From contig JBLKOW010000020.1 in assembly GCA_047603135.1 (NCBI GenBank), positions 1 through 15,352 of the forward strand: a stretch of 15,352 nt of DNA, written 5' to 3'. The DNA is from JACJVV01 sp047603135. GTDB taxonomy: Archaea > Nanobdellota > Nanobdellia > Woesearchaeales > JACJVV01. A program made the position numbers and the translations under genes. Shown here in pieces: positions 7,548 to 14,098 of this stretch. The notes under the pieces were generated by a model, which was given only the letters and a program-made list of their open reading frames with translations, was not told where the DNA came from and did not search any database. Positions within the stretch are counted from its first letter, which is position 1. Every line of letters starts with the position of its first letter.

Positions 7548-8300
7548 TTACTTTTCAGTGGAAGGTTCATCATCTAAAATCCAACCATATCCCTTTTCTT
7601 CAAGTGAATCAACTAAATCACTACTTCCTTCTAGTTTAATTTTACCATCAATCATAATAAATAATTTATCAGGCTTAATGTATTCTAAAATCCGTTTATA
7701 GTGAGTAATAATCAATACACTTTTTGACTCATTCATAAATGAATTAACCCCTTTTGAAACAACACGAAGCGCGTCAATATCAAGTCCAGAGTCTGTTTCA
7801 TCAAGAACAGCTACTTGTGGATCAAGCGTTAGCAACTGTAAAATTTCTGCACGCTTTTTTTCTCCTCCAGAAAACCCTTCATTAAGATACCGAGTAAGCA
7901 TAGTTCGTTTCATATCAAGAAGCTCCATTTTTTCATCAAGAATTTTATTAAACTCTAAAACTGATAACTTTTTTCCTTTAACATTTGTATACGCAGTTCG
8001 CAAAAAGTTAGGAATAGTTACTCCTGAGATTTCACAAGGATACTGAAATGATAAAAACAATCCTGCTTGCGCGCGCTCATTTGGTTCCATTTCAGTTACA
8101 TCCTTCCCATCAAGCGTAATTGAACCCTTAGTAATAGTATATTTTGGATGACCCATTATTGCATGAGCAAGTGTACTTTTACCTGATCCATTTGGACCCA
8201 TCAGTGCATGAATTTTTCCTTTTTCAAGAGTCATAGTGATCCCTTTCAAAATTTCTTTTTCCTCAATTGAAACATGCAAATCTTTTATTTCTAATAACAT
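7548..8300 (-). CDS. sufC: SufC, ATPase of the SUF Fe-S cluster assembly complex
   Basis: Cytoplasmic ABC-type ATPase that powers the SufBC2D scaffold during Fe-S cluster assembly. The 250 residues match the family. Motifs: Walker A GPNGSGKST (35-43), Q-loop FLSFQYPCEISGV with Q86, ABC signature FSGGEKKR (143-150), Walker B VAVLDETDSGLD (163-174) and the switch histidine in IITHYKRIL (H200). SFQYP and the ETDSGLD sequence are characteristic of SufC rather than of transporter ATPases, and no membrane partner is nearby. The start is ATG with a strong Shine-Dalgarno GGAGGG six bases upstream. It is the last suf gene in transcription order and is split from the others by a hairpin array (8385-8533), so it may be transcribed or tuned separately. 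Family identity is firm. Confidence 0.96.
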   Translation of the reverse strand: MLLEIKDLHVSIEEKEILKGITMTLEKGKIHALMGPNGSGKSTLAHAIMGHPKYTITKGSITLDGKDVTEMEPNERAQAGLFLSFQYPCEISGVTIPNFLRTAYTNVKGKKLSVLEFNKILDEKMELLDMKRTMLTRYLNEGFSGGEKKRAEILQLLTLDPQVAVLDETDSGLDIDALRVVSKGVNSFMNESKSVLIITHYKRILEYIKPDKLFIMIDGKIKLEGSSDLVDSLEEKGYGWILDDEPSTEK

Positions 8301-8306
8301 AGTATT

Positions 8307-8312
8307 CCCTCC
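8307..8312 (-). promoter_or_regulatory. Ribosome binding site of sufC
   Basis: GGAGGG on the minus strand, six bases before the ATG. It is one of the strongest Shine-Dalgarno sequences in the window and argues that sufC is translated from a message with a leader. Confidence 0.65.
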
Positions 8313-8384
8313 ATTGCATAATTTTATAGTTATTTAATATTCACTTATTATTATTCGATTATTATTTTATTTCATTATTATTGA

Positions 8385-8444
8385 AAATCTCGCCTTCGAG
8401 ATTTGAATCGGGATTCAAATACCCCGCACTTTAGTGCGAGATTT
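8385..8444. repeat. Hairpin element, module A
   Basis: Three adjacent perfect hairpins: AAATCTCG/CGAGATTT (8385-8392 with 8397-8404), TTTGAATC/GATTCAAA (8402-8409 with 8412-8419), and CGCAC-TTTA-GTGCG (8425-8438) preceded by CCCC. The sequence CGAGATTT occurs again at 8437-8444, so the first arm can pair either locally or across the whole module, giving two exclusive folds. It could act at the DNA or RNA level. Confidence 0.85.
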
Positions 8445-8452
8445 TTAATTCC

Positions 8453-8533
8453 AAAAATCCGACTCAATAGTGAGTCCGTAATACCCCAACATTTATGTTG
8501 GGGATAGGACGAACAACCGAGAGTCGGATTTTT
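8453..8533. repeat. Hairpin element, module B, possible terminator or attenuator
   Basis: An outer perfect 13-base-pair stem (8453-8465 with 8521-8533; arms AAAAATCCGACTC and GAGTCGGATTTTT) encloses a strong inner hairpin CCCCAACA-TTTA-TGTTGGGG (8484-8503), with GTCC (8474-8477) and GGAC (8507-8510) able to add a stem around it. Alternative small hairpins exist: GACTC/GAGTC (8461-8476) and CCGA/TCGG (8517-8527). On either strand the outer stem ends in a run of five T, so after iscU on the minus strand it could end or attenuate transcription before sufC. Confidence 0.85.
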
Positions 8534-8594
8534 GTTATTTTAATATTATTTTTGAGTATTATTTTCTTTTACTTTAAGATAATTTTAACATAAT

Positions 8595-9029
8595 TTAAGC
8601 ATCTTCCTCAGTACGTGCAACACCCTCTCTTCCTTCAATTGCCATCTTAACCGTATCAAGCGGAAGCAATGCACACTTTAATCGAACCGAGCTAATAGGA
8701 ATATGAAGCATTTCTAAAATATGATCTTTTGATAATTTTTCAATCTCAGGAACTGTTTTTCCTTGTATCGCATCAGTAATCAATGAACTTGAGGCAGTAC
8801 AAATAGCACATGCTTTTCCTTGAAAATGCGCATCTTTAATTGTTCCATCAGCAATCTTTAAATACATAGTAATATCATCACCACAAAGCGGATTAAATCC
8901 TCGCTTGACATGAGTTGCATCAGGATCTTGCCCGTAATTTTGCGGATTTTTATATAAATCTAAAATATGTTGTTTATACATCTCTTCAGCATATGCAATT
9001 TCCTCAGCCGAATCTTTACGCTCACTCAT
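8595..9029 (-). CDS. IscU/SufU-type Fe-S scaffold protein
   Basis: A 144-residue U-type protein (NifU N-terminal/IscU fold) that receives sulfur from SufS or holds a nascent cluster. Ligand motifs are FNPLCGDD (C49, D51), GKACAICTASSS (C74) and VRLKCALLPL (C119). C74 to C119 is 45 residues, close to the 43 of IscU, so the insertion typical of zinc-binding SufU is missing. Yet the residue before the last cysteine is lysine (K118), as in SufU, where IscU has histidine. C77 is an extra cysteine. The ATG overlaps the sufS end by eight bases (9022-9029, ATGAGTGA), so the two are translationally coupled. The gene symbol is left empty because the protein mixes IscU and SufU features. Confidence 0.92.
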   Translation of the reverse strand: MSERKDSAEEIAYAEEMYKQHILDLYKNPQNYGQDPDATHVKRGFNPLCGDDITMYLKIADGTIKDAHFQGKACAICTASSSLITDAIQGKTVPEIEKLSKDHILEMLHIPISSVRLKCALLPLDTVKMAIEGREGVARTEEDA

Positions 9030-10269
9030 TTTTCAGCCCCAATATGTTAACAACTGAATCGAGCCTTGTTAAAAGTTTATCAATATCTTCTTGCGTATTA
9101 TATATATGAAAACTAATACGAACAGTACCAGGTACATCAAGTGCATTCATTAAAGGCATTGCACAGTGGTGCCCAGCACGAACACATATATTTGCATCAG
9201 CAAGCAGTGAGCCAACATCATGAGGATGCGCCCCTTTTATTTCAAACGAAATTATTCCTGAACCTTGGTGCGGAGTATAAAGTTTAACATATTTTTTTTC
9301 ACTTAAACCTTTCAGCGCATACGCTCGTAAGTGCTGTTCATGTTTTTCAATTGCAGAGATTCCTATTTTTGAAATATAATCAAGTCCAGCACGAAGACCA
9401 ACAGCACCAGCAACATTGGGCGTTCCAGCCTCAAACTTAAGTGGAGGTTTTTGCCAGCTTGCAGATTCATATGTTACTTCAGTGATCATATCTCCTCCTG
9501 TTTGATAGGGAGGAAGTGACTCAAGAAAAAAATCTTTGCCATACAATACACCAATTCCTAAAGGACCAAGTACTTTATGTCCTGAAAATGCAAAAAAGTC
9601 ACAACCAATGTCGATAACATTAATTGCAATATGCCCTGCGCTCTGTGCACCATCAACAACAGAAATTGCTCCATTTTCGCGTGCAAGCTTACAAAGTCGT
9701 TTTGCATCAATACATGTACCAAGCGCATTAGAAATGTGAGGAAATGCAAGAATAGCGGTTTTATTAGAAATTAGTTTTTCTGCTACATTATAATCTAAAT
9801 CATACGATTCTGTAAATGGAATTATTTTCAAAATCATATTATGCTTAACTGCCATCTGTTGCCATGGTACTAAATTGGCATGATGCTCAAATGCAGTCAC
9901 GACAATCTCAGTGCGACCTTTCTCTAATATTGCAGGTAATGTTGATGCAAGCATATTAAGTGAATCAGTTGTTGAACGCGTAAAAACTATTTCGGAGTGT
10001 TTTGCGCCAATAAACTTCGCCACAGTCCTGCGAGCATCATGATACATCTGTGTTGAACGTTGTGCTAATGAATACATTCCGCGGTGAGCATTTGCATTAT
10101 CATGTTCATAAAAAGCATTCATTGCAGAAAGAACTGAACGTGGCTTTTGCGAGGTTGCAGCACTATCAAGATATACAATATTTGATTCAGTGCCATCTTT
10201 ATTCTGATGATTTCCTACGCATAACAAAGAAAAGTCTTCACGAATTTTTTGTGCATCAAGAATAACCAT
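9022..10269 (-). CDS. sufS: SufS, group II cysteine desulfurase
   Basis: PLP enzyme that removes sulfur from L-cysteine as a persulfide for Fe-S assembly, leaving alanine. The 415 residues match SufS. The PLP lysine is K232 in FAFSGHKVLGPLGIGVLYG. Other PLP-contact motifs are TRSTTDSLN (97-105), EHHANLVPWQ (128-137) and VVDGAQSAGH (204-213). The catalytic cysteine is C369 in RAGHHCAMPLM, the short-loop motif of group II desulfurases, which separates it from NifS/IscS. The ATG is six bases after sufD, and its Shine-Dalgarno (GAGGT) overlaps the sufD stop. No sufE gene is present, so the U-type protein encoded next is the likely sulfur acceptor (inference). Confidence 0.97.
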   Translation of the reverse strand: MVILDAQKIREDFSLLCVGNHQNKDGTESNIVYLDSAATSQKPRSVLSAMNAFYEHDNANAHRGMYSLAQRSTQMYHDARRTVAKFIGAKHSEIVFTRSTTDSLNMLASTLPAILEKGRTEIVVTAFEHHANLVPWQQMAVKHNMILKIIPFTESYDLDYNVAEKLISNKTAILAFPHISNALGTCIDAKRLCKLARENGAISVVDGAQSAGHIAINVIDIGCDFFAFSGHKVLGPLGIGVLYGKDFFLESLPPYQTGGDMITEVTYESASWQKPPLKFEAGTPNVAGAVGLRAGLDYISKIGISAIEKHEQHLRAYALKGLSEKKYVKLYTPHQGSGIISFEIKGAHPHDVGSLLADANICVRAGHHCAMPLMNALDVPGTVRISFHIYNTQEDIDKLLTRLDSVVNILGLKNE

Positions 10270-10275
10270 TCTACC

Positions 10276-11430
10276 TCACCGCAATCCTTCACGTATCGCA
10301 TGTGAAACTGCATTATTCAATTCCTCATCACCAAATGGATGAAGTATTGGTGCAAAGAAACCCTCAATAATTTGATGTTTTGCATCAGCCTCAGTCAAAC
10401 CTCTACTTTGTAAATAAAAAAGTGATTCCTGGTCTATTTTTCCAACCGTTGACCCATGACTACACTTAACTTCATTATTATGAATCTCAAGATTAGGTAC
10501 AGCATCTGCCTCTGCATCTGGATGTAACAGTAATGCTTCTTGTTTTTCATATCCTTCTGAATGTGGCGCTTCTGAACCAATAGTAATATATCCACGACTA
10601 AGCGCCTTTGCTTTTTTATTAATTGCGCCACGTGTTAAAATATTTGAAAAGGTTTCTGAAGTATTGTGCAAAGCAGTAGTAACCATATCCACACGCTGTG
10701 AATCAGTGCAAAAATAAACTCCTGAAATATCGGTTTTCGCTTGTGAACCGTTTAAAAAAGAATGCATTTCAGCGCGACAAAATAAACCACCAAAAACTGC
10801 TTCTCGCCAAATCACAGTTGATTCAGGACCAACATCTGCTCTTCTATCCTGAAAGGATACTGTATTTTGATTACAATTTTGAACGCCCATGAAAGTAATA
10901 GCACTTCCTTCTGCTCCAGAAATTCGAACCACGTCTGCAAGATATAATGCTTCATCATTTGCTGTTTGCTTTACAAAATAAATATCACCAGTACTATTTT
11001 TTCCCGCAGTAACATACAGTCCGACACTCTTGTTTGTCTTACCCATATAAGCAATACGAAGAGGACTTGTTAATTTACAATCATCACCAAAGATAACAAT
11101 CATCATTTCAGATAGCGACGCATAATTAAAATGATATAATGCATCTCCCTTTGCTTCCCATTTTTCGGAAAAAAAGTCATTTAGAAATCGTTTATACTCA
11201 GGCTTAAACACATCTTCTCCAGTTATGACTTGCACACCCTTAGGAAGTTCTCCATCAACAGAAACTGAAAATCCCTTTTTAGAAATCATTTTACTCGCAT
11301 GTACTTTCTCTTGTATTTCTTCAAAAGAAAGAGTTGGCTTTACTAAAATACGCAACCCATGCTTAAATTGTGGAGCTGGTGCATTTTGCATAAGCGCTTC
11401 ATATGTTTTAGTGTAATCTTGTAATGGCAT
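10276..11430 (-). CDS. sufD: SufD, scaffold subunit of the SufBC2D complex
   Basis: Paralogue of SufB that forms a heterodimer with it and binds SufC. 384 residues, slightly short for the family. The C-terminal signature is clear: EIHNNEVKCSHGSTVGKIDQ (315-334) followed by ESLFYLQSRGLTEADAKHQI. H325 probably corresponds to the E. coli SufD histidine (H360) implicated in cluster assembly, with C323 next to it. The middle is the parallel beta-helix of the SufB/SufD family. SufD rather than a second SufB is chosen from the KCSHGSTVG sequence and the weak N-terminal similarity to SufB. It follows sufB after 26 bases and precedes sufS by six. Confidence 0.94.
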   Translation of the reverse strand: MPLQDYTKTYEALMQNAPAPQFKHGLRILVKPTLSFEEIQEKVHASKMISKKGFSVSVDGELPKGVQVITGEDVFKPEYKRFLNDFFSEKWEAKGDALYHFNYASLSEMMIVIFGDDCKLTSPLRIAYMGKTNKSVGLYVTAGKNSTGDIYFVKQTANDEALYLADVVRISGAEGSAITFMGVQNCNQNTVSFQDRRADVGPESTVIWREAVFGGLFCRAEMHSFLNGSQAKTDISGVYFCTDSQRVDMVTTALHNTSETFSNILTRGAINKKAKALSRGYITIGSEAPHSEGYEKQEALLLHPDAEADAVPNLEIHNNEVKCSHGSTVGKIDQESLFYLQSRGLTEADAKHQIIEGFFAPILHPFGDEELNNAVSHAIREGLR

Positions 11431-11456
11431 ATAATCATCTCATAGTATTAATATTT

Positions 11457-12872
11457 TTAACCAAGTGAGCCTTCCATCTCAAGTTCGATTAATCTATTTA
11501 ACTCAACAGCATATTCAAGTGGAAGTTCTTTTACAATAGGCTCAATAAATCCTGACACAATGATCTGTGTCGCTGTTTCCTCATCGAGTCCTCTACTCAT
11601 TAAATAAAATATTTGCTCTTCATTAATTTTTCCAACAGACGCTTCGTGTGCAATCTCTGCACTACTTTCATTAACATCAATGTAAGGATAAGTATTAGAT
11701 TGTGATTTGTTATCCATCATTAATGCATCACAGTTCACACTTGATGTCGCATTAACTGCTCCTTTATGAATACTTAATAATCCTCGGTAAGACGTAATTC
11801 CGCCTTCTTTACTTATCGATTTAGACTGAATCGTTGAAGAGGTATACTTCCCTCGATGAACAATCTTACAACCAGTATCTTGGTTCTGTCCTTTCCCTGC
11901 AAAAGCAATCCCTATAAAATCAGATTTTGAACGATCACCAATAAGGTATGAACTTGGATACAGCATAGTTACGTTACTTCCCATATTTCCATTAATCCAC
12001 TCAATAACACCATCGTCATATACAACAGCACATTTAGTGTTTAAATTGTATGTATTTCTACTCCAGTTTTCAATACTTGAGTATCGTGCGCGAGCGCCTT
12101 TTAAAACATGAATTTCAACGCACCCTGCATGAAGTGAATTATCAGTATACTGCGGAGCAGAGCAACCTTCTATATACTGTACATCAGCTCCTTCATCAAC
12201 AATAATAAGTGTATGTTCAAACTGTCCACCTTTCTTTGCATTCATTCGAAAATATGCTTGTAAAGGAGTTTTCAATTTTACACCCTTAGGAACGTAAATA
12301 AAAGTACCTCCGCTCCATACAGCAGCGTGAAGTGCAGCGAATGCATGTAACCTAGGAGAAACACAAGTAGTCATAAAATATTTTTTCATTAGTTCTGGAT
12401 ATTGAATAAGTGCTTCATCACAGTCAAGAAATACAACTCCTTGATCTTCCCATTCTTTTTTTAAATTGTGATACACAACTTCAGATTCATATTGTGCGCC
12501 AACACCAGCAAGCGCATTTTTTTCAGCTTCTGGAATCCCAAGGCGATCATACGTTTTTCGAATATCTTCAGGAACATCATCCCATGAGCGACTATTTTTC
12601 TTTGCATCAGGACGCATAAAGAAATAAATTTTTGATAAATCAAGGTTTTTTAAACTGGGTCCCCAATCTGGAATCTTCATCTTAGTGAAAAGATTATACC
12701 CTTCTAAACGTTTCTGAAGCATCCACTCAGGCTCATTCTTCTGACGAGAAATCTCTCGAACAATTGCTTCGCTAATACCTGGCTCTGACCTGAAACTAAG
12801 ACGCTCTTCATTAAAATGATCATAATTTTCCCTGTTAATGTCAAATGAATCCATATCTGTGTCTGATGTCAT
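11457..12872 (-). CDS. sufB: SufB, core scaffold of Fe-S cluster assembly
   Basis: Main scaffold on which the nascent cluster is thought to form, together with SufD and SufC. 471 residues, normal for SufB. Landmarks: SGGTFIYVPKGVKLKTPLQAYFR (187-209, interrupted here only for naming), YSSIENWSRNTYNLNTK (264-280), VNCDALMMDNKS with C381, AHEASVGKINEEQIFYLMSRG with H409-E410, and the C-terminal LEYAVELNRLIELEMEGSLG. C381 and E410 align with E. coli Cys405 and Glu434, the residues implicated in sulfur acceptance and cluster building, so the protein should be active. The ATG has AGAGGG five bases upstream and a TATA box about 39 bases upstream. It is the first gene of the suf operon. Confidence 0.97.
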   Translation of the reverse strand: MTSDTDMDSFDINRENYDHFNEERLSFRSEPGISEAIVREISRQKNEPEWMLQKRLEGYNLFTKMKIPDWGPSLKNLDLSKIYFFMRPDAKKNSRSWDDVPEDIRKTYDRLGIPEAEKNALAGVGAQYESEVVYHNLKKEWEDQGVVFLDCDEALIQYPELMKKYFMTTCVSPRLHAFAALHAAVWSGGTFIYVPKGVKLKTPLQAYFRMNAKKGGQFEHTLIIVDEGADVQYIEGCSAPQYTDNSLHAGCVEIHVLKGARARYSSIENWSRNTYNLNTKCAVVYDDGVIEWINGNMGSNVTMLYPSSYLIGDRSKSDFIGIAFAGKGQNQDTGCKIVHRGKYTSSTIQSKSISKEGGITSYRGLLSIHKGAVNATSSVNCDALMMDNKSQSNTYPYIDVNESSAEIAHEASVGKINEEQIFYLMSRGLDEETATQIIVSGFIEPIVKELPLEYAVELNRLIELEMEGSLG

Positions 12873-12877
12873 AGTTA

Positions 12878-12883
12878 CCCTCT
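12878..12883 (-). promoter_or_regulatory. Ribosome binding site of sufB
   Basis: AGAGGG on the minus strand, five bases before the ATG at 12872. It supports this start for the first gene of the suf operon. Confidence 0.55.
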
Positions 12884-12905
12884 TAACAATTGTGATGCCC
12901 CACTG

Positions 12906-12916
12906 TTTATAAAAAT
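12906..12916 (-). promoter_or_regulatory. TATA box of the suf operon
   Basis: ATTTTTATAAA on the minus strand, centred about 39 bases before the sufB ATG, giving a predicted leader of roughly 13 bases that still includes the ribosome binding site. No operator-like palindrome was seen around it. Confidence 0.5.
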
Positions 12917-12976
12917 TATGGAATGAAAGGATATGGTGAGCAGAATAAGAGAGAATAATATTAAGAGAGGATAGAA

Positions 12977-13705
12977 TTATTCAATATAACTCGAATCATT
13001 ATCAACTGAATAAGCATCATCACCATACACATTATTCATTGAATCGTCAGGAATAAACTCAATATTCTCACTAACTGCGTATTCAACAACAACAGATGTA
13101 GGTGAAACACTAAACGCAATAATCCCTCCTACAAGAAAAACCACTGGAATAAGCAATAAGAGTACAAGAATAACAACAAGTAACATTTTTTTTCCAGACA
13201 CTTTCACTTCTTTCTTAGTTTTGTTTTTAGCATCCTTTATACTTTTTTTATATTCCTTTTTAGTATTCTTAGCGGCAATCTCTTTATCAGTTGGTATAAT
13301 TATTGCAGCGATAATATAGATTAAAACCCCTGCACCATGACCAAAAATAGTAGCAAAAACCCAAATCAATCGCACAATTGTTGGATCAATATCAAAATAT
13401 TCTCCAATCCCACCACAAACACCTGCAAGCATCTTATCTTCAGTGCTTCGGTATAAGACATTCTTATTTTTTGAGTTCTTATTCACTTTTCGTGATGTAA
13501 AGTGCACAGTATCTTTAAGAATAAAATATAAAATTGCACCAAGAATATTAGTAAGTACAATAATAATTACCCATAATAATTTTTCTTCTGTTGGAGCATC
13601 GCTCTTAATACAATCAATTAAAGCCCAAAGCCATACAACTAAAGTAACAATAACGAGAAGTACTATGCCAGCGACAAAACTTCCTAAAAAAAGTGAATTA
13701 ATCAT
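12977..13705 (-). CDS. PLDc_N and PspC domain membrane protein
   Basis: A 242-residue membrane protein of unknown exact role. Residues 8-64 form a two-helix PLDc_N-like segment (VWLWALIDCIKSDAPTEEKL, then a helix ending LYFILKD). Residues 82-138 are a PspC domain: VLYRSTEDKMLAGVCGGIGE, YFDIDPTIVRLIWVFATIF, IYIIAAIIIP. A Lys-rich stretch (145-173) follows, then a third hydrophobic anchor (174-199), then an acidic, Tyr/Asp-rich tail (200-242) likely outside the cell. PspC proteins take part in envelope-stress responses in bacteria; no other psp gene is seen here, so a stress role is inference. The TATA box TTTATAAA 26 bases before the ATG suggests a leaderless message. Confidence 0.88.
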   Translation of the reverse strand: MINSLFLGSFVAGIVLLVIVTLVVWLWALIDCIKSDAPTEEKLLWVIIIVLTNILGAILYFILKDTVHFTSRKVNKNSKNKNVLYRSTEDKMLAGVCGGIGEYFDIDPTIVRLIWVFATIFGHGAGVLIYIIAAIIIPTDKEIAAKNTKKEYKKSIKDAKNKTKKEVKVSGKKMLLVVILVLLLLIPVVFLVGGIIAFSVSPTSVVVEYAVSENIEFIPDDSMNNVYGDDAYSVDNDSSYIE

Positions 13706-13727
13706 ACTAAATCTTAACAGTGTATCA

Positions 13728-13735
13728 TTTATAAA
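13728..13735 (-). promoter_or_regulatory. TATA box of the PspC-domain gene
   Basis: TTTATAAA centred 26-27 bases before the ATG at 13705. There is no Shine-Dalgarno in front of the start, which fits a leaderless message. Confidence 0.55.
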
Positions 13736-13797
13736 TTATCCGTAAGAATGGTATATAATTGAATAATTATCGTTAGATTAAAGCAATAAAATTGCAA

Positions 13798-13808
13798 TAT
13801 ATTTTAAA
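13798..13808 (+). promoter_or_regulatory. Probable TATA box of tRNA-Pro
   Basis: TATATTTTAAA in front of the tRNA. Centred about 34 bases upstream of the first tRNA base, it would start transcription about eight bases before the mature 5' end. Confidence 0.45.
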
Positions 13809-13836
13809 AAGGAGATATTATTTTATGAGGCACTAA

Positions 13837-13910
13837 GGGGTTGTGGTCTAGCTTGGTATGATTCGTCCTTGGGGTGGGCGCGATCGGGGGTTCAAATCCT
13901 CCCAATCCCA
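13837..13910 (+). tRNA. tRNA-Pro, anticodon GGG
   Basis: A 74-base cloverleaf. Acceptor arms GGGGTTG (13837-13843) and CAATCCC (13903-13909) pair with one G-U. The anticodon stem CGTCC/GGGCG encloses the loop TTGGGGT (13869-13875), so the anticodon is GGG (13871-13873), followed by G37 as expected for proline tRNAs. The T arm is GGGGG-TTCAAAT-CCTCC (13886-13902). The D arm (GTC with GAT) is weaker, as is usual for archaeal tRNA-Pro. The discriminator base is A, and CCA is not encoded, so it must be added. No intron is present. A T-rich stretch directly after the gene may end transcription. Confidence 0.95.
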
Positions 13911-14069
13911 TTTTAATTTTATGGATACTATCTTAAACTTTAATCTATGAATACCATCTTAGTTTTATTAATGCCGCATTTATTTTTATCATTCTATTTT
14001 TAACTATTCAAATAACCAACATTTTAAATTTTAAATTTTTCTAAATATTACATTAACCCAAACGAAAAC
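13911..14069. other. AT-rich spacer, nothing recognised
   Basis: After the T-rich tRNA end (13911-13920) there is an AT-rich stretch without a credible gene, hairpin or repeat, up to the promoter of the dehydrogenase gene. Confidence 0.5.
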
Positions 14070-14079
14070 TATTTATTAC
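14070..14079 (+). promoter_or_regulatory. TATA-like box of the dehydrogenase gene
   Basis: TATTTATTAC centred about 25 bases before the ATG at 14099 but only about 16 before the ATG at 14090. This favours the later start and a leaderless message. Confidence 0.45.
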
Positions 14080-14098
14080 ATCCTGCAACATGCTCTGT

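Noticed and set aside
8385..8533. Integron attC-like recombination sites
   Set aside because: The stems are near-perfect without the offset extrahelical bases, and no conserved GTTRRRY core or integrase is seen.
8385..8533. CRISPR array
   Set aside because: No unit of 25-40 bases repeats with unique spacers; only short hairpins of differing sequence.
11694..11735. Loss of a SufB active-site cysteine
   Set aside because: A serine (NKSQSN) stands where E. coli SufB has a second cysteine, but the key cysteine aligns with C381, which is present.
13443..13745. 100-residue plus-strand frame
   Set aside because: It is antisense to the N-terminal part of the PspC-domain gene, whose domains are recognisable; no recognisable motif in the antisense product.
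13826..13836. Mini-ORF after AGGAGA just before the tRNA
   Set aside because: The ATG is followed by only two more codons before a stop; the purine stretch is more likely part of the tRNA leader region.
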